Part shown: piece after piece, positions 5,603 through 11,341 of the stretch
How positions within the stretch are numbered: position 1 is the stretch's first letter
How the letters are laid out: every line of letters starts with the position of its first letter
Assembly: GCA_038209555.1 (NCBI GenBank)
Contig: JBBQXP010000090.1
Coordinates: 1-11,341, forward strand
From: DASQGA01 sp038209555
GTDB lineage: Bacteria > Actinomycetota > Thermoleophilia > Gaiellales > Gaiellaceae
DNA: 11,341 nucleotides
Direction of reading: 5' to 3'
Translations under genes and position numbers: made by a program
Notes under the pieces: model-generated
The model's input: only the letters and a program-made list of their open reading frames with translations
The model's database searches: none
Told to the model about the DNA's origin: nothing

Positions 5603-6463
5603 TTGTTGCCCCTGATCAGCCATTCCAGCTTCGGACGGCTGCATCCGACCGGTAGCCATCCGGAGCGGCCCGAGCGCCTTGCAGGCGTCCTCGAGGCGTT
5701 CCCGGACTTCGTGGAAGCGCGGCCCGCGACGCTCTCCGAGCTGGAGCTCGTTCACGACGCCGACTACATCGAGCGGGTGCGGAGTGCGTCGGAGCTTGGC
5801 GAAGCGGTCCTCCTGGATCCGGACACGATCTGCACTGCCTCGAGCTTCGAGGTGGCGCGACTCGCGGCCGGGGCTGCGATCCAGGCCGTCGAGCAGTCGG
5901 GATTCGCCCTCGTACGGCCTCCCGGCCACCACGCTCTTCGCAATCGGTCGATGGGCTTCTGTCTCTTTAACAACATTGCCGTGGCGGCCCGATTCGCGCA
6001 GCGAGAGCTGGGCATAGGCCGGCTCGCGATCCTCGACTGGGACGTGCACCACGGGAACGGGACACAGGACGAGTTCTGGGGCGACGACGGTGTCCTGTTC
6101 GTCTCGATCCACCAGTGGCCGTTCTATCCAGGCAGCGGCGGCCCCGGCGAGGGAAACGCGACCACCCTCAACGTGCCGCTCGCCGCCGGTGCCGGAGACG
6201 CGGAGTACCTCGAGCATCTGGACGAGGTCGTGGAGCCCGCCATCCGCGCGTTCGAGCCCGAGCTACTGCTGGTGTCGGCCGGTTTCGACGCTGCGGCGAG
6301 CGACCCGATCGGGGGAATGAGCGTCAGCGAGGAAGGCTTTCGCGAGCTCGGCCGGCGCGCGTCTCGCCTGGCGGCGCGTCTGGCGCTGGTCCTCGAGGGC
6401 GGCTACGACGTGGGGTCGCTTCCACTCCTCGTGGGTGCGTCTCTAGACGGTCTCAGCGGCTAG
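5603..6463 (+). CDS. class II-like histone deacetylase / acetylpolyamine amidohydrolase family
   Basis: A 286-residue zinc hydrolase of the HDAC/AcuC/APAH superfamily that removes acetyl groups from lysine side chains or small amines. It opens with HPTGSHPERPERL, the family signature. The active-site His pair is in RPPGHHA (109-110), followed by GFCLFNNIAVAA. The zinc ligands are Asp147 and His149 in LDWDVHHGNGTQ and Asp229 in VSAGFDA. EGGYDV supplies the candidate transition-state Tyr268. The fold is complete. The frame is open back to 5327, inside the exonuclease gene, but family similarity begins only near 5615. TTG at 5603 or 5606 with AGGAG at 5585-5589 (13-16 nt away) is therefore the likeliest start, and no ATG or GTG is available. 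It is probably cotranscribed with plsC and the exonuclease. The true substrate (acetylated protein, polyamine or other) cannot be told. Confidence 0.9.
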   Translation: MLPLISHSSFGRLHPTGSHPERPERLAGVLEAFPDFVEARPATLSELELVHDADYIERVRSASELGEAVLLDPDTICTASSFEVARLAAGAAIQAVEQSGFALVRPPGHHALRNRSMGFCLFNNIAVAARFAQRELGIGRLAILDWDVHHGNGTQDEFWGDDGVLFVSIHQWPFYPGSGGPGEGNATTLNVPLAAGAGDAEYLEHLDEVVEPAIRAFEPELLLVSAGFDAAASDPIGGMSVSEEGFRELGRRASRLAARLALVLEGGYDVGSLPLLVGASLDGLSG

Positions 6464-6492
6464 TGGCCTGGGCGCCTTCCGGCCCAATGTAG

Positions 6493-6527
6493 GCACGAAA
6501 CCGGCCGAAAAGGCCGTAGTTTCGTGC
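6493..6527 (+). terminator. strong stem-loop behind the deacetylase gene
   Basis: GCACGAAAC (6493-6501) pairs with GTTTCGTGC (6519-6527), and inside it CGGCC (6502-6506) pairs with GGCCG (6512-6516) around the loop GAAAA, with a 2-nt TA bulge on the right arm. That gives 14 base pairs. It starts 30 nt after the deacetylase stop and is followed by GCTTTA, with little U tract. It probably ends the plsC-exonuclease-deacetylase transcript and insulates the next gene. Confidence 0.65.
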
Positions 6528-6566
6528 GCTTTACGAGCGTACTCTGCTCTCGAAAGACCGAGCCCG

Positions 6567-6580
6567 CGACCGTGTGGTCG
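6567..6580 (+). promoter_or_regulatory. small hairpin just upstream of a strong SD
   Basis: CGACC (6567-6571) pairs with GGTCG (6576-6580) around GTGT. It ends 2 nt before the SD at 6583. It could limit ribosome access or stabilise the leader; it is too short for certainty. Confidence 0.25.
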
Positions 6581-6582
6581 GG

Positions 6583-6591
6583 AAGGAGGTG
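6583..6591 (+). promoter_or_regulatory. near-perfect Shine-Dalgarno of the secreted-protein gene
   Basis: AAGGAGGTG matches the usual 16S 3' end at every base. From GGAGG it is 6 nt to ATG 6596, 13 nt to ATG 6603 and 19 nt to ATG 6609. Only 6603 and 6609 are in the frame of the secreted protein; 6596 opens a different 38-codon frame. This is the strongest SD noticed in the window, implying high translation of this unit. Confidence 0.7.
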
Positions 6592-6602
6592 TGACATGAA
6601 CG

Positions 6603-7196
6603 ATGAGCATGCGAACATTTGGCTGCGCGGCATGCGCAGCTCTCCTCTTCTTCGTCGCCTCGGGCCCGGCAGGCGCAGAGGGACAGACCAAGGAGGCCGA
6701 GCGGATCCCTGAGAAGTCGACGCCAGTGGCAGTGGCTGCGGGGGCGTCGGTTGCAGCCTCGACGGACTCCAAAGTCAAGGTTGCCGCGGGCCCGGTCGTG
6801 CAGATGGTGAGACGTGATTCGCTCGGACGGACGATCTCGACGTACTACTGTCGAACGCTCAGCGTCGCGCGAGTCCATCGAACATTTCTGGGTTTCGTCG
6901 CGTTCAAGTTCTGGCAGCGGAAGCGCTGGTGCTGGAGCTACCCGCGCATCCTCTCGAGGGAGGTGACCACCTACGTCACCGACGTCGACCCAAATTACGA
7001 GTACGGGGGAGTGGTTTCCTCATGGGGCGCCTGGTACGTGTGGTGCTGCGGGACTCAGTACAGCGGTCATTCCTCGTTCCGACAGGCCCGGTTCACGAAC
7101 TGCGTCCTCAAGATCGGATGCGTGGGCGAGTACTACCCGTGGGTCCGGATCAACTCGCGCGCCGACGGCTCGTACGTCTACGCCACCGGGTCGTGA
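6603..7196 (+). CDS. secreted cysteine- and aromatic-rich protein, unknown function
   Basis: A 197-residue protein I do not recognise. Residues 1-25 form a typical signal peptide (basic MSMRT, hydrophobic CAALLFFVASG, end PAGA), with likely cleavage after Ala25. No lipobox precedes a Cys, so it should be released or wall-associated. The mature part has an Ala/Val/Lys-rich linker (~28-66) and then a compact domain (~67-197) rich in Trp and Tyr, with six cysteines (C83, C110, C148, C149, C167, C173) that could form three disulfides. The pattern includes YYCRTL, KRWCWSYPRI, VWCCGTQYSG, TNCVLKIGC and a late PWVRI. No catalytic signature is evident. The start is ATG 6603 (or 6609); an in-frame TGA at 6597 excludes anything earlier. 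Stem-loops lie on both sides, and a 56-residue membrane protein follows 33 nt later, so the two may form their own unit. A binding or structural role outside the cell is a guess. Confidence 0.8.
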   Translation: MSMRTFGCAACAALLFFVASGPAGAEGQTKEAERIPEKSTPVAVAAGASVAASTDSKVKVAAGPVVQMVRRDSLGRTISTYYCRTLSVARVHRTFLGFVAFKFWQRKRWCWSYPRILSREVTTYVTDVDPNYEYGGVVSSWGAWYVWCCGTQYSGHSSFRQARFTNCVLKIGCVGEYYPWVRINSRADGSYVYATGS

Positions 7197-7198
7197 CC

Positions 7199-7228
7199 GG
7201 AAGGGAGAGAAGGCAGAGAAGGGAGAGA
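7199..7228 (+). repeat. purine tract with repeated AAGGGAGAGA before the small membrane protein
   Basis: Between the stop of the secreted-protein gene and the next ATG, 29 of 30 bases are purines (the exception is C at 7214). AAGGGAGAGA occurs at 7201-7210 and again at 7219-7228, a period of 18. The second copy supplies the SD for ATG 7230, although its GGGAG is close (4 nt). The first copy may act as a standby ribosome site. Confidence 0.5.
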
Positions 7229-7229
7229 C

Positions 7230-7400
7230 ATGCCGAACGATGGAGTGAATCCGACCGCACGATGGCTCGCGCGGGGAATCTGGAAGTTCATGTTCGTCCT
7301 CGTCGCAACCCTCTTGGTCTTCGGGCTCGTCGGGCTCGTAGTTCGGGCAGCATTGGGCGTCACCGGAGACGGCGCAGGCGCCTCGATCTCGCCCACATGA
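7230..7400 (+). CDS. 56-residue single-pass membrane protein, unknown function
   Basis: A short frame beginning ATG and ending TGA, with AAGGGAGAGA directly upstream. The peptide starts MPNDGVNPTARWLARGIWKF, then one strongly hydrophobic segment (about residues 18-38, FMFVLVATLLVFGLVGLVV), and ends in a small polar Gly/Ala/Ser tail (GDGAGASISPT). Three basic residues before the helix (R11, R15, K19) suggest an N-in, C-out orientation. I recognise no family. Position, SD and composition support a real gene: it follows the secreted protein by 33 nt and is closed by a hairpin six bases after its stop. It may anchor, assist or regulate the secreted protein; this is inferred from adjacency alone. 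Confidence 0.65.
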   Translation: MPNDGVNPTARWLARGIWKFMFVLVATLLVFGLVGLVVRAALGVTGDGAGASISPT

Positions 7401-7405
7401 ACAGT

Positions 7406-7431
7406 CCGGGGCGCCGCCCGCGGCGCCCCGG
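7406..7431. terminator. GC-rich bidirectional terminator between convergent genes
   Basis: CCGGGGCGCCG (7406-7416) and CGGCGCCCCGG (7421-7431) are exact reverse complements with a 4-nt loop. The hairpin lies between the end of the small membrane protein (7400) and the end of pheA (7452), which converge here. It has no U run on either side, in the style of actinobacterial terminators. It can serve both transcripts. Confidence 0.7.
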
Positions 7432-7451
7432 CTCGGAGCCCAAGTGAAGGC

Positions 7452-8282
7452 TCAGCGGTCCGTCGCAGGATAGGAGCCGAACACCGCCAGCCAGAGAGTG
7501 AGACTCGTCACTTCGGCGAGCGTCTCCCGAACGACCGGATCGAGCGGATGCCCGTCCAGCACGGCGTCGAAGCGGTAGCGCCAAGGCGAATGCGGAATCG
7601 GTCGCGAGACGAGCTGGACGAGATCCACGCGATGGCGGCCGAACGGCTCGATTGCATCGTGCAAGGCGCCCGGCTGGTGGTCGGTAACGAACGAGAACGC
7701 GGTTCGCCACGTCTCGCTCTCCCGGTCGAGCCTCGTATACGGGGCGACCGAGACGAATCTCGTGTACGCCTCAGAGTGGTCGCCGACGTCGCCTGCAATG
7801 ACGGTCAGCCCGTACATCGTCGCGGCCCGCTCGCTTGCGATTGCGGCTTCGGTCGGGTCCTTCCGCTCCGACACTTCGGATGCTGCATCGGCAGTCGTGG
7901 CTGCAGCGATCGCCGTCGCCCAGGGCATGCCGGCGAGGAGTCGGCGACACTGGTCGAGCGCGGCCGGATGTGACCGAACGATCTTGATCTGCTCGAGGGG
8001 AACCAGTTCCGGGCCTGCGAGGCAATGCCTGATCGGCAAGATCGTCTCGCTCGTGATCGAGAGAGACGAGTCGTGGAGGATGTCGTGCGTCTCGGCGACG
8101 GGACCGGAGAGCGAGCTCTCGATTGGCAGCACGCCGAAGTGGACTTCACCGGCGGTCGCCGCCTGGGCGACGGCGGCGAAGCTAGGCAGCGGGACGAGGT
8201 CGGCTCCCTCCGGAAACAGTCGGTCGCAGGCGGCGGCGCTATGCGCCCCGTCTCGCCCGGGATAGGCAACGCTCAACGGCAT
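7452..8282 (-). CDS. pheA: prephenate dehydratase with ACT domain
   Basis: A 276-residue monofunctional enzyme that converts prephenate to phenylpyruvate, the step committing chorismate to phenylalanine. The catalytic domain covers about 1-180: VAYPGRDGAHSAAA, GVLPIESSLSGPVAETHDIL (50-69) and the conserved YTRF motif (173-176), with Thr174 the expected catalytic threonine. An ACT regulatory domain follows (about 194-265), with PGALHDAIEPF matching the phenylalanine-binding GAL(V) loop. The second regulatory motif, normally ESRP, reads VSRP (225-228). There is no chorismate mutase domain. ATG at 8282 has no clear SD and starts 23 nt after the ispH stop, so it is probably the last gene of the hpn-ispH operon. 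A hairpin beyond the stop closes the unit. A phenylalanine enzyme has no obvious link with hopanoids; shared transcription may be incidental. Confidence 0.92.
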   Translation of the reverse strand: MPLSVAYPGRDGAHSAAACDRLFPEGADLVPLPSFAAVAQAATAGEVHFGVLPIESSLSGPVAETHDILHDSSLSITSETILPIRHCLAGPELVPLEQIKIVRSHPAALDQCRRLLAGMPWATAIAAATTADAASEVSERKDPTEAAIASERAATMYGLTVIAGDVGDHSEAYTRFVSVAPYTRLDRESETWRTAFSFVTDHQPGALHDAIEPFGRHRVDLVQLVSRPIPHSPWRYRFDAVLDGHPLDPVVRETLAEVTSLTLWLAVFGSYPATDR

Positions 8283-8305
8283 TGGCTGACCGTAGCGCAG
8301 GCTTT

Positions 8306-9232
8306 CTAGCGGAGTTCAGCGGGAAGCCTGAAGAAAACATCCTCGCGCGCGATCTCGACTTCCTCGCTCTCGCCATACCCGAGGTGGGCCAGCCGGTCGG
8401 AGACCCGCCGGACGAGAACCTCGGGGGACGAGGCCCCTGCGGTGAGCCCCACCACCTCATGGCCGTCGAGCCAGGCCGGGTCGAGGTCTAATTCATCGTC
8501 AATCAGATAGGCGTCTGCGCCTCGCTCACGTGCGACCTCCACGAGACGGTTCGCGTTCGAGCTGGTTCTGGAGCCCACCACGAGCACGACCGTGGCCTGC
8601 TCGCAGATCGTCTTGACCGCGTCTTGCCGGTTCTGGGTCGCGTAGCAGATGTCTGCAGAGGGAGGCCCGACGAGATCGGGAAACCGCTCCCGGAGCGCCC
8701 CGACGACGCGAGACGTGTCGTCGAGCGACAGCGTCGTCTGGGTGAGGTAGGCAACCTGCTGGCCCTCCTCGATCTCGAGGCGACGCACGTCTTCCTCGTC
8801 CTCGACCAGCAGCATCGAGTCGGGAGCCTCGCCCATGGTTCCCTCCACCTCGACGTGACCGGCATGGCCGACCAAGGCGATCTTGAGGCCGCGCCCCGCG
8901 TACCGGCGCGCTTCTGCATGCACCTTCGAAACCAGCGGACAGACGGCGTCCACGACCTGGAGTTTCCGTTCCTCGCACTTCTTGTAGACCTCGGGAGCCA
9001 CTCCGTGCGCGGAGAGAACGACCAAGGCCCCTTCGGGCACGTCCTCCTCGCTGTCGACGAAAATCGCCCCTCGCGCTTCGAGATCGCGGACGACATGGAC
9101 GTTGTGGACGATCTCGTGGCGCACATAGACCGGCGGGCCGTGCGTCTCGAGCAATTTCTCGACGATGTCGATCGCGCGGACGACGCCCGCACAGAAGCTC
9201 CGTGGAGCCGCGATCAGGACGCGCTTGCTCAC
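8306..9232 (-). CDS. ispH: 4-hydroxy-3-methylbut-2-enyl diphosphate reductase
   Basis: A 308-residue [4Fe-4S] enzyme (IspH/LytB), the last step of the MEP pathway, which reduces HMBPP to IPP and DMAPP in the cytoplasm. The three cluster cysteines are C14 (RSFCAGVVRAI), C98 (DAVCPLVSKVH) and C196 (DICYATQNRQ). The substrate-binding residues are His43 (RHEIVHN), His76 (SAHGV), His126 and Glu128 (GHAGHVEVEGTMG), and the Ser/Asn loop GSRTSSNANRLVEVA is present. The length is normal. The frame is open to 9604, but similarity starts at 9232, where GTG forms a GTGA overlap with the hpnG stop, so that start is chosen. No good SD is seen, consistent with translational coupling. It supplies C5 units for the squalene and hopene that HpnH and HpnG then modify. 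Confidence 0.95.
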   Translation of the reverse strand: MSKRVLIAAPRSFCAGVVRAIDIVEKLLETHGPPVYVRHEIVHNVHVVRDLEARGAIFVDSEEDVPEGALVVLSAHGVAPEVYKKCEERKLQVVDAVCPLVSKVHAEARRYAGRGLKIALVGHAGHVEVEGTMGEAPDSMLLVEDEEDVRRLEIEEGQQVAYLTQTTLSLDDTSRVVGALRERFPDLVGPPSADICYATQNRQDAVKTICEQATVVLVVGSRTSSNANRLVEVARERGADAYLIDDELDLDPAWLDGHEVVGLTAGASSPEVLVRRVSDRLAHLGYGESEEVEIAREDVFFRLPAELR

Positions 9233-9903
9233 GATGGCCCGACCCGGAAAGCTCCGGCTGCGAGCTCGAGCGCAGCCAGGGCACGACGCGCATCGCGGGC
9301 GGCGCGCACCGCGGTCCGCGGTTCGGTGACGAAAGAATGAAGCACTACGCTCCAGCGTACGCGTCCGTCCCCCCTGCTGGCGCGGGCGAGCCGGCCCACG
9401 GGGCGCCCCGGTGTGTCCGAGATCGCCCTGACGACACCCGCGAGCCGGCGGCTGGCTGCCAGGCGGCCGCTCTCCAGATCGACGGCGTCGGCGCCGGTTC
9501 GCGCCGCGAGCCCGGCACGCTCGAAGGCCCCGTCCACCACCCGCGTGGCTGCGCAGATAACGGCCGGGCGGGCCCCGGGCACTGACAGCGGCTCTCCCTC
9601 CCAAAGGGTCGCGCCCGTCTCGTCGACGATCCGCGTGGCTGTGACGACGGTCCCCGGCTCGAGGCCGTCCACAAGTGCGCCTGCGAGGCCGAACCCGGCT
9701 ATGCGCCCCGAGGGAAGCGCTAGACCGGCACCGAGCCCCACCCGAGTTGCCTGGGCACCGCCCTTCCTCGCCGCCCGCTCCTCGGAGGCGAGTGCGCAGG
9801 CGAGCGTTATCTGGCCTTCCGCTGGTAGCGGGGAGGCTTGCCGAAACGCAGGCGCTGTGCCGTCGGGCGGCGTTCCCCTACTCCCCCCTAGCGCAGCGTC
9901 CAT
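9229..9903 (-). CDS. hpnG: adenosylhopane nucleosidase HpnG-like
   Basis: A 224-residue phosphorylase/nucleosidase-fold protein that probably removes adenine from adenosylhopane to give the ribosyl-type hopane intermediate. ITLACALASEERAARKGG (32-49) matches the HpnG opening. VGLGAGLAL, GFGLAGALVDGLEPGTVV (71-88) and AVDLESGRLA (140-149, in place of the commoner VDMES) form the ribose and base pocket. ISDTPGRP (161-168) carries the Asp expected to protonate the base. Residues 1-29 are Gly/Pro-rich and unconserved. The frame extends to 10026 inside hpnH, but ATG at 9903 has GGAG 6 nt upstream and fits the family length. It overlaps hpnH by 16 nt and ispH by GTGA. The assignment depends as much on its place behind hpnH as on motifs; another nucleosidase role is possible but less likely. 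Confidence 0.82.
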   Translation of the reverse strand: MDAALGGSRGTPPDGTAPAFRQASPLPAEGQITLACALASEERAARKGGAQATRVGLGAGLALPSGRIAGFGLAGALVDGLEPGTVVTATRIVDETGATLWEGEPLSVPGARPAVICAATRVVDGAFERAGLAARTGADAVDLESGRLAASRRLAGVVRAISDTPGRPVGRLARASRGDGRVRWSVVLHSFVTEPRTAVRAARDARRALAALELAAGAFRVGPS

Positions 9904-10886
9904 GCGAGGCTCCGCAGGCTCTCCTTTACGCTCGATGTCGCGGCGATCGTCGCCGCGGGCTCGAAGCCCGAGTGGATCCCGCAGTGCTCGCATCGGTGGT
10001 CGTTCCCCGGTCCGTAGCGCTCCCATTCGATCCCGTCGAGAAGCGCCTCATAGGTAGGGAAGATCCCGTCCGTGAGGAGGTAACAGGGGCCTTTCCAACC
10101 GTAGGGATTCCGCGTGACCGATCCCCAGGGAGCGCAGGGAAGCTTCTTGTCGCCTGTCAGGAAGTCCTGGTACACAGGGCTCGCAAGCCACTTGTAATTG
10201 TGCTTACGCACACCGGCGCGGATGGCGCGGAACTTCTCCTCGTGCTCGTCCCGGGTCATCGTCATGCTCGGATCGATCTGCGAGTACTGGTAGCCGGGCG
10301 CTACGAGCATGCCGTCGATCCCCGCCTCGTTCGTCAGGTAGTCCATCATCTGGAGGACGTCGTCGACCTGCGTCTCCTTGAAGATGGTCGTGTTCGTCGA
10401 GACGCGGAAGCCTCGGCTTCGCGCTTCCTTGATGGCTCCCACGGCAACGTCCCAGAGTCCCGGGTAATCGCAGATGTAGTCGTGAATCTCCTGCATGCCG
10501 TCGAGGTGTACGACGAAGGTAAGGCGCGCGTTCGGCTCGAACCGATCCAACATTTCCACGAGGCGGAGCGCGTTCGTACAGAGCTGGATGTTCCGCTTCA
10601 TCTCGAGGAAACCGGCGACTACGTCCTCGATCCCCTTGAAGATGAGCGGCTCGCCGCCGCAGATCGAAATTACGGGCGCGGGACATTCCTCCGCGGCCTG
10701 CAGACACTCCTCGACCGTCAGCCGTGCCTTGTTCGATTCGTACTCACGGATCTTCCCGCAGCCGATGCAGGCAATGTTGCAGCCCAGCGTGGGCTCGAGC
10801 ATGATCACCAGGGGATATCGATCATTGCCCCTCTGGGCGGTGACGTAACGGCCGATCTGGACGGTGCTCCGTAGCGGGAACTTCAT
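9888..10886 (-). CDS. hpnH: adenosyl-hopene transferase HpnH (radical SAM)
   Basis: A 332-residue radical SAM enzyme that joins the 5'-deoxyadenosyl group to diploptene, giving adenosylhopane, the first step of extended (C35) hopanoid synthesis. The cluster motif is CNIACIGC with C36, C40 and C43 (the CxxxCxxC pattern), followed by ICGGEPLIF (75-83), the GGEP SAM-binding motif. The N terminus MKFPLRSTVQIGRYV and the RYPLVIMLEPTLGC run resemble known HpnH. The C-terminal RCEHCGIHSGFEPAA is typical of the HpnH subgroup. ATG at 10886 shares the sequence ATGA with the stop of the preceding hpnA-like gene, so the start is secure and translation is probably coupled. It implies that the organism makes hopene; the cyclase gene is not in this window. 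Confidence 0.95.
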   Translation of the reverse strand: MKFPLRSTVQIGRYVTAQRGNDRYPLVIMLEPTLGCNIACIGCGKIREYESNKARLTVEECLQAAEECPAPVISICGGEPLIFKGIEDVVAGFLEMKRNIQLCTNALRLVEMLDRFEPNARLTFVVHLDGMQEIHDYICDYPGLWDVAVGAIKEARSRGFRVSTNTTIFKETQVDDVLQMMDYLTNEAGIDGMLVAPGYQYSQIDPSMTMTRDEHEEKFRAIRAGVRKHNYKWLASPVYQDFLTGDKKLPCAPWGSVTRNPYGWKGPCYLLTDGIFPTYEALLDGIEWERYGPGNDHRCEHCGIHSGFEPAATIAATSSVKESLRSLAWTLR

Positions 10887-11341
10887 GCCTCTCCCTTCCG
10901 GTTCGGACTCAGCGCCTCCTCGACTGCGTCAGCCAGTGCAGACGTTACCGGTCCGGGTGCATAACCAAGCCTATCTTGAGCCTTTCTCGACGAGAAATAC
11001 ATGGGCAGCCGCGCGAGCCTGACCTCGTCCTTGTTCGCGAGGCCTATCGCCGCCGCGATCCGAGCTATCCGGTACGGGATTCGAAGCCGGGGTCTGGGAC
11101 GACCTGCGAGGTCGGCGATCGCACCGAAGAGCTCTTCGAGCGGAAGATTCGCGCCCCCGAGCAGATACCGCTCGCCGGACTTGCCCCGTTCGAGAGCGAG
11201 CGTATGGCCCCGGGCCACGTCGCGCACGTCGACGACGTTTAGTCCCGTAGTAGCGACGTAGGCGCGGATCCGTCCGCGCGCGACGCCGGCAATCATGCGG
11301 CCGGTCGGCGTCGGCTTCCTGTCACCGGCGCCGATCGGCGT
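10883..11341 (-). CDS. hpnA: hopanoid-associated sugar epimerase HpnA, C-terminal part
   Basis: The last 152 residues of an NAD-dependent epimerase/dehydratase; the N terminus with the nucleotide-binding GxxGxxG motif lies beyond the right edge. The visible part reads in frame to the final base, starting TPIGAGDRKPTPTGRMI, then TGLNVVDVRDVARGH and GERYLLGGANLPLEELF, closely matching HpnA of hopanoid clusters. The end is YFSSRKAQDRLGYAPGPVTSAL, the usual substrate-domain tail of this family. An internal ATG at 11296 is not the start, because similarity continues upstream of it. It overlaps hpnH by ATGA and appears to come first among the operon genes seen. Its exact reaction is uncertain even in studied species; a role in side-chain sugar handling is assumed. 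Confidence 0.9.
   Translation of the reverse strand, partial: TPIGAGDRKPTPTGRMIAGVARGRIRAYVATTGLNVVDVRDVARGHTLALERGKSGERYLLGGANLPLEELFGAIADLAGRPRPRLRIPYRIARIAAAIGLANKDEVRLARLPMYFSSRKAQDRLGYAPGPVTSALADAVEEALSPNRKGEA

Noticed and set aside
8624..9340. Rightward open frame (238 codons) across ispH
   Set aside because: Antisense to ispH, with no recognisable domain.
9233..9604. N-terminal extension of the ispH frame
   Set aside because: The extension is Arg/Gly/Pro-rich, overlaps hpnG and lies before the conserved IspH start; the GTGA overlap at 9229-9232 fits better.
9904..10026. N-terminal extension of the hpnG frame
   Set aside because: It lies inside hpnH in another frame; ATG 9903 has a good SD and gives the family length.
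9675..10874. Long rightward open frame (399 codons) across hpnG/hpnH
   Set aside because: Antisense to hpnH, whose radical SAM motif, length and overlaps are convincing.
1..11341. CRISPR array, tRNA/rRNA genes, insertion sequences
   Set aside because: No regularly spaced repeat series beyond two copies, no recognisable tRNA cloverleaf or rRNA segment, and no transposase or terminal inverted repeats were seen by eye on either strand.

Overview
The window is GC-rich bacterial chromosome, most probably from an actinobacterium, perhaps of the Thermoleophilia/Rubrobacteria type. The reasons are the high GC, GC-rich terminator hairpins without long U runs, a DnaA-box form (TTGTCCACA) typical of high-GC actinobacteria, GTG/TTG starts, and a hopanoid side-chain operon next to an MEP-pathway gene. 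The phylum is inference; no 16S gene or other marker is present.

Layout from left to right. Positions 1-118 hold no gene but are rich in small dyads and include two inverted DnaA-box-like 9-mers. The left block reads leftward: a stand-alone LuxR-type DNA-binding protein (119-484), an RpoD/SigA-like sigma factor (624-1688) and a TopB-like type IA topoisomerase (1892-4084). The gap upstream of the sigma gene carries a tandem 25-bp repeat and a terminator-like hairpin in the leader.

The centre reads rightward. plsC starts 21 bp from the divergent topB start and overlaps a stand-alone 5'-3' exonuclease by ATGA. A class II-like histone deacetylase-family hydrolase follows with a non-ATG start. 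Next comes a strong stem-loop (6493-6527), then a small unit: a secreted six-cysteine protein of unknown function (6603-7196) and a 56-residue single-pass membrane protein (7230-7400). A GC hairpin (7406-7431) closes this unit.

The right block reads leftward as a tightly packed operon: hpnA (partial at the window edge), hpnH, hpnG, ispH and pheA. The first four are joined by short overlaps (ATGA, 16 nt, GTGA) and pheA follows after 23 nt. HpnH and HpnG build the ribosyl side chain of extended hopanoids, HpnA is the associated epimerase-like dehydrogenase, and IspH makes the C5 isoprenoid precursors. PheA (phenylalanine synthesis) is the odd member.

Most genes belong to known families. The least explained parts are the secreted-protein/small-membrane-protein unit, the tandem repeats in front of the sigma gene, and the DnaA-box pair at the left edge.
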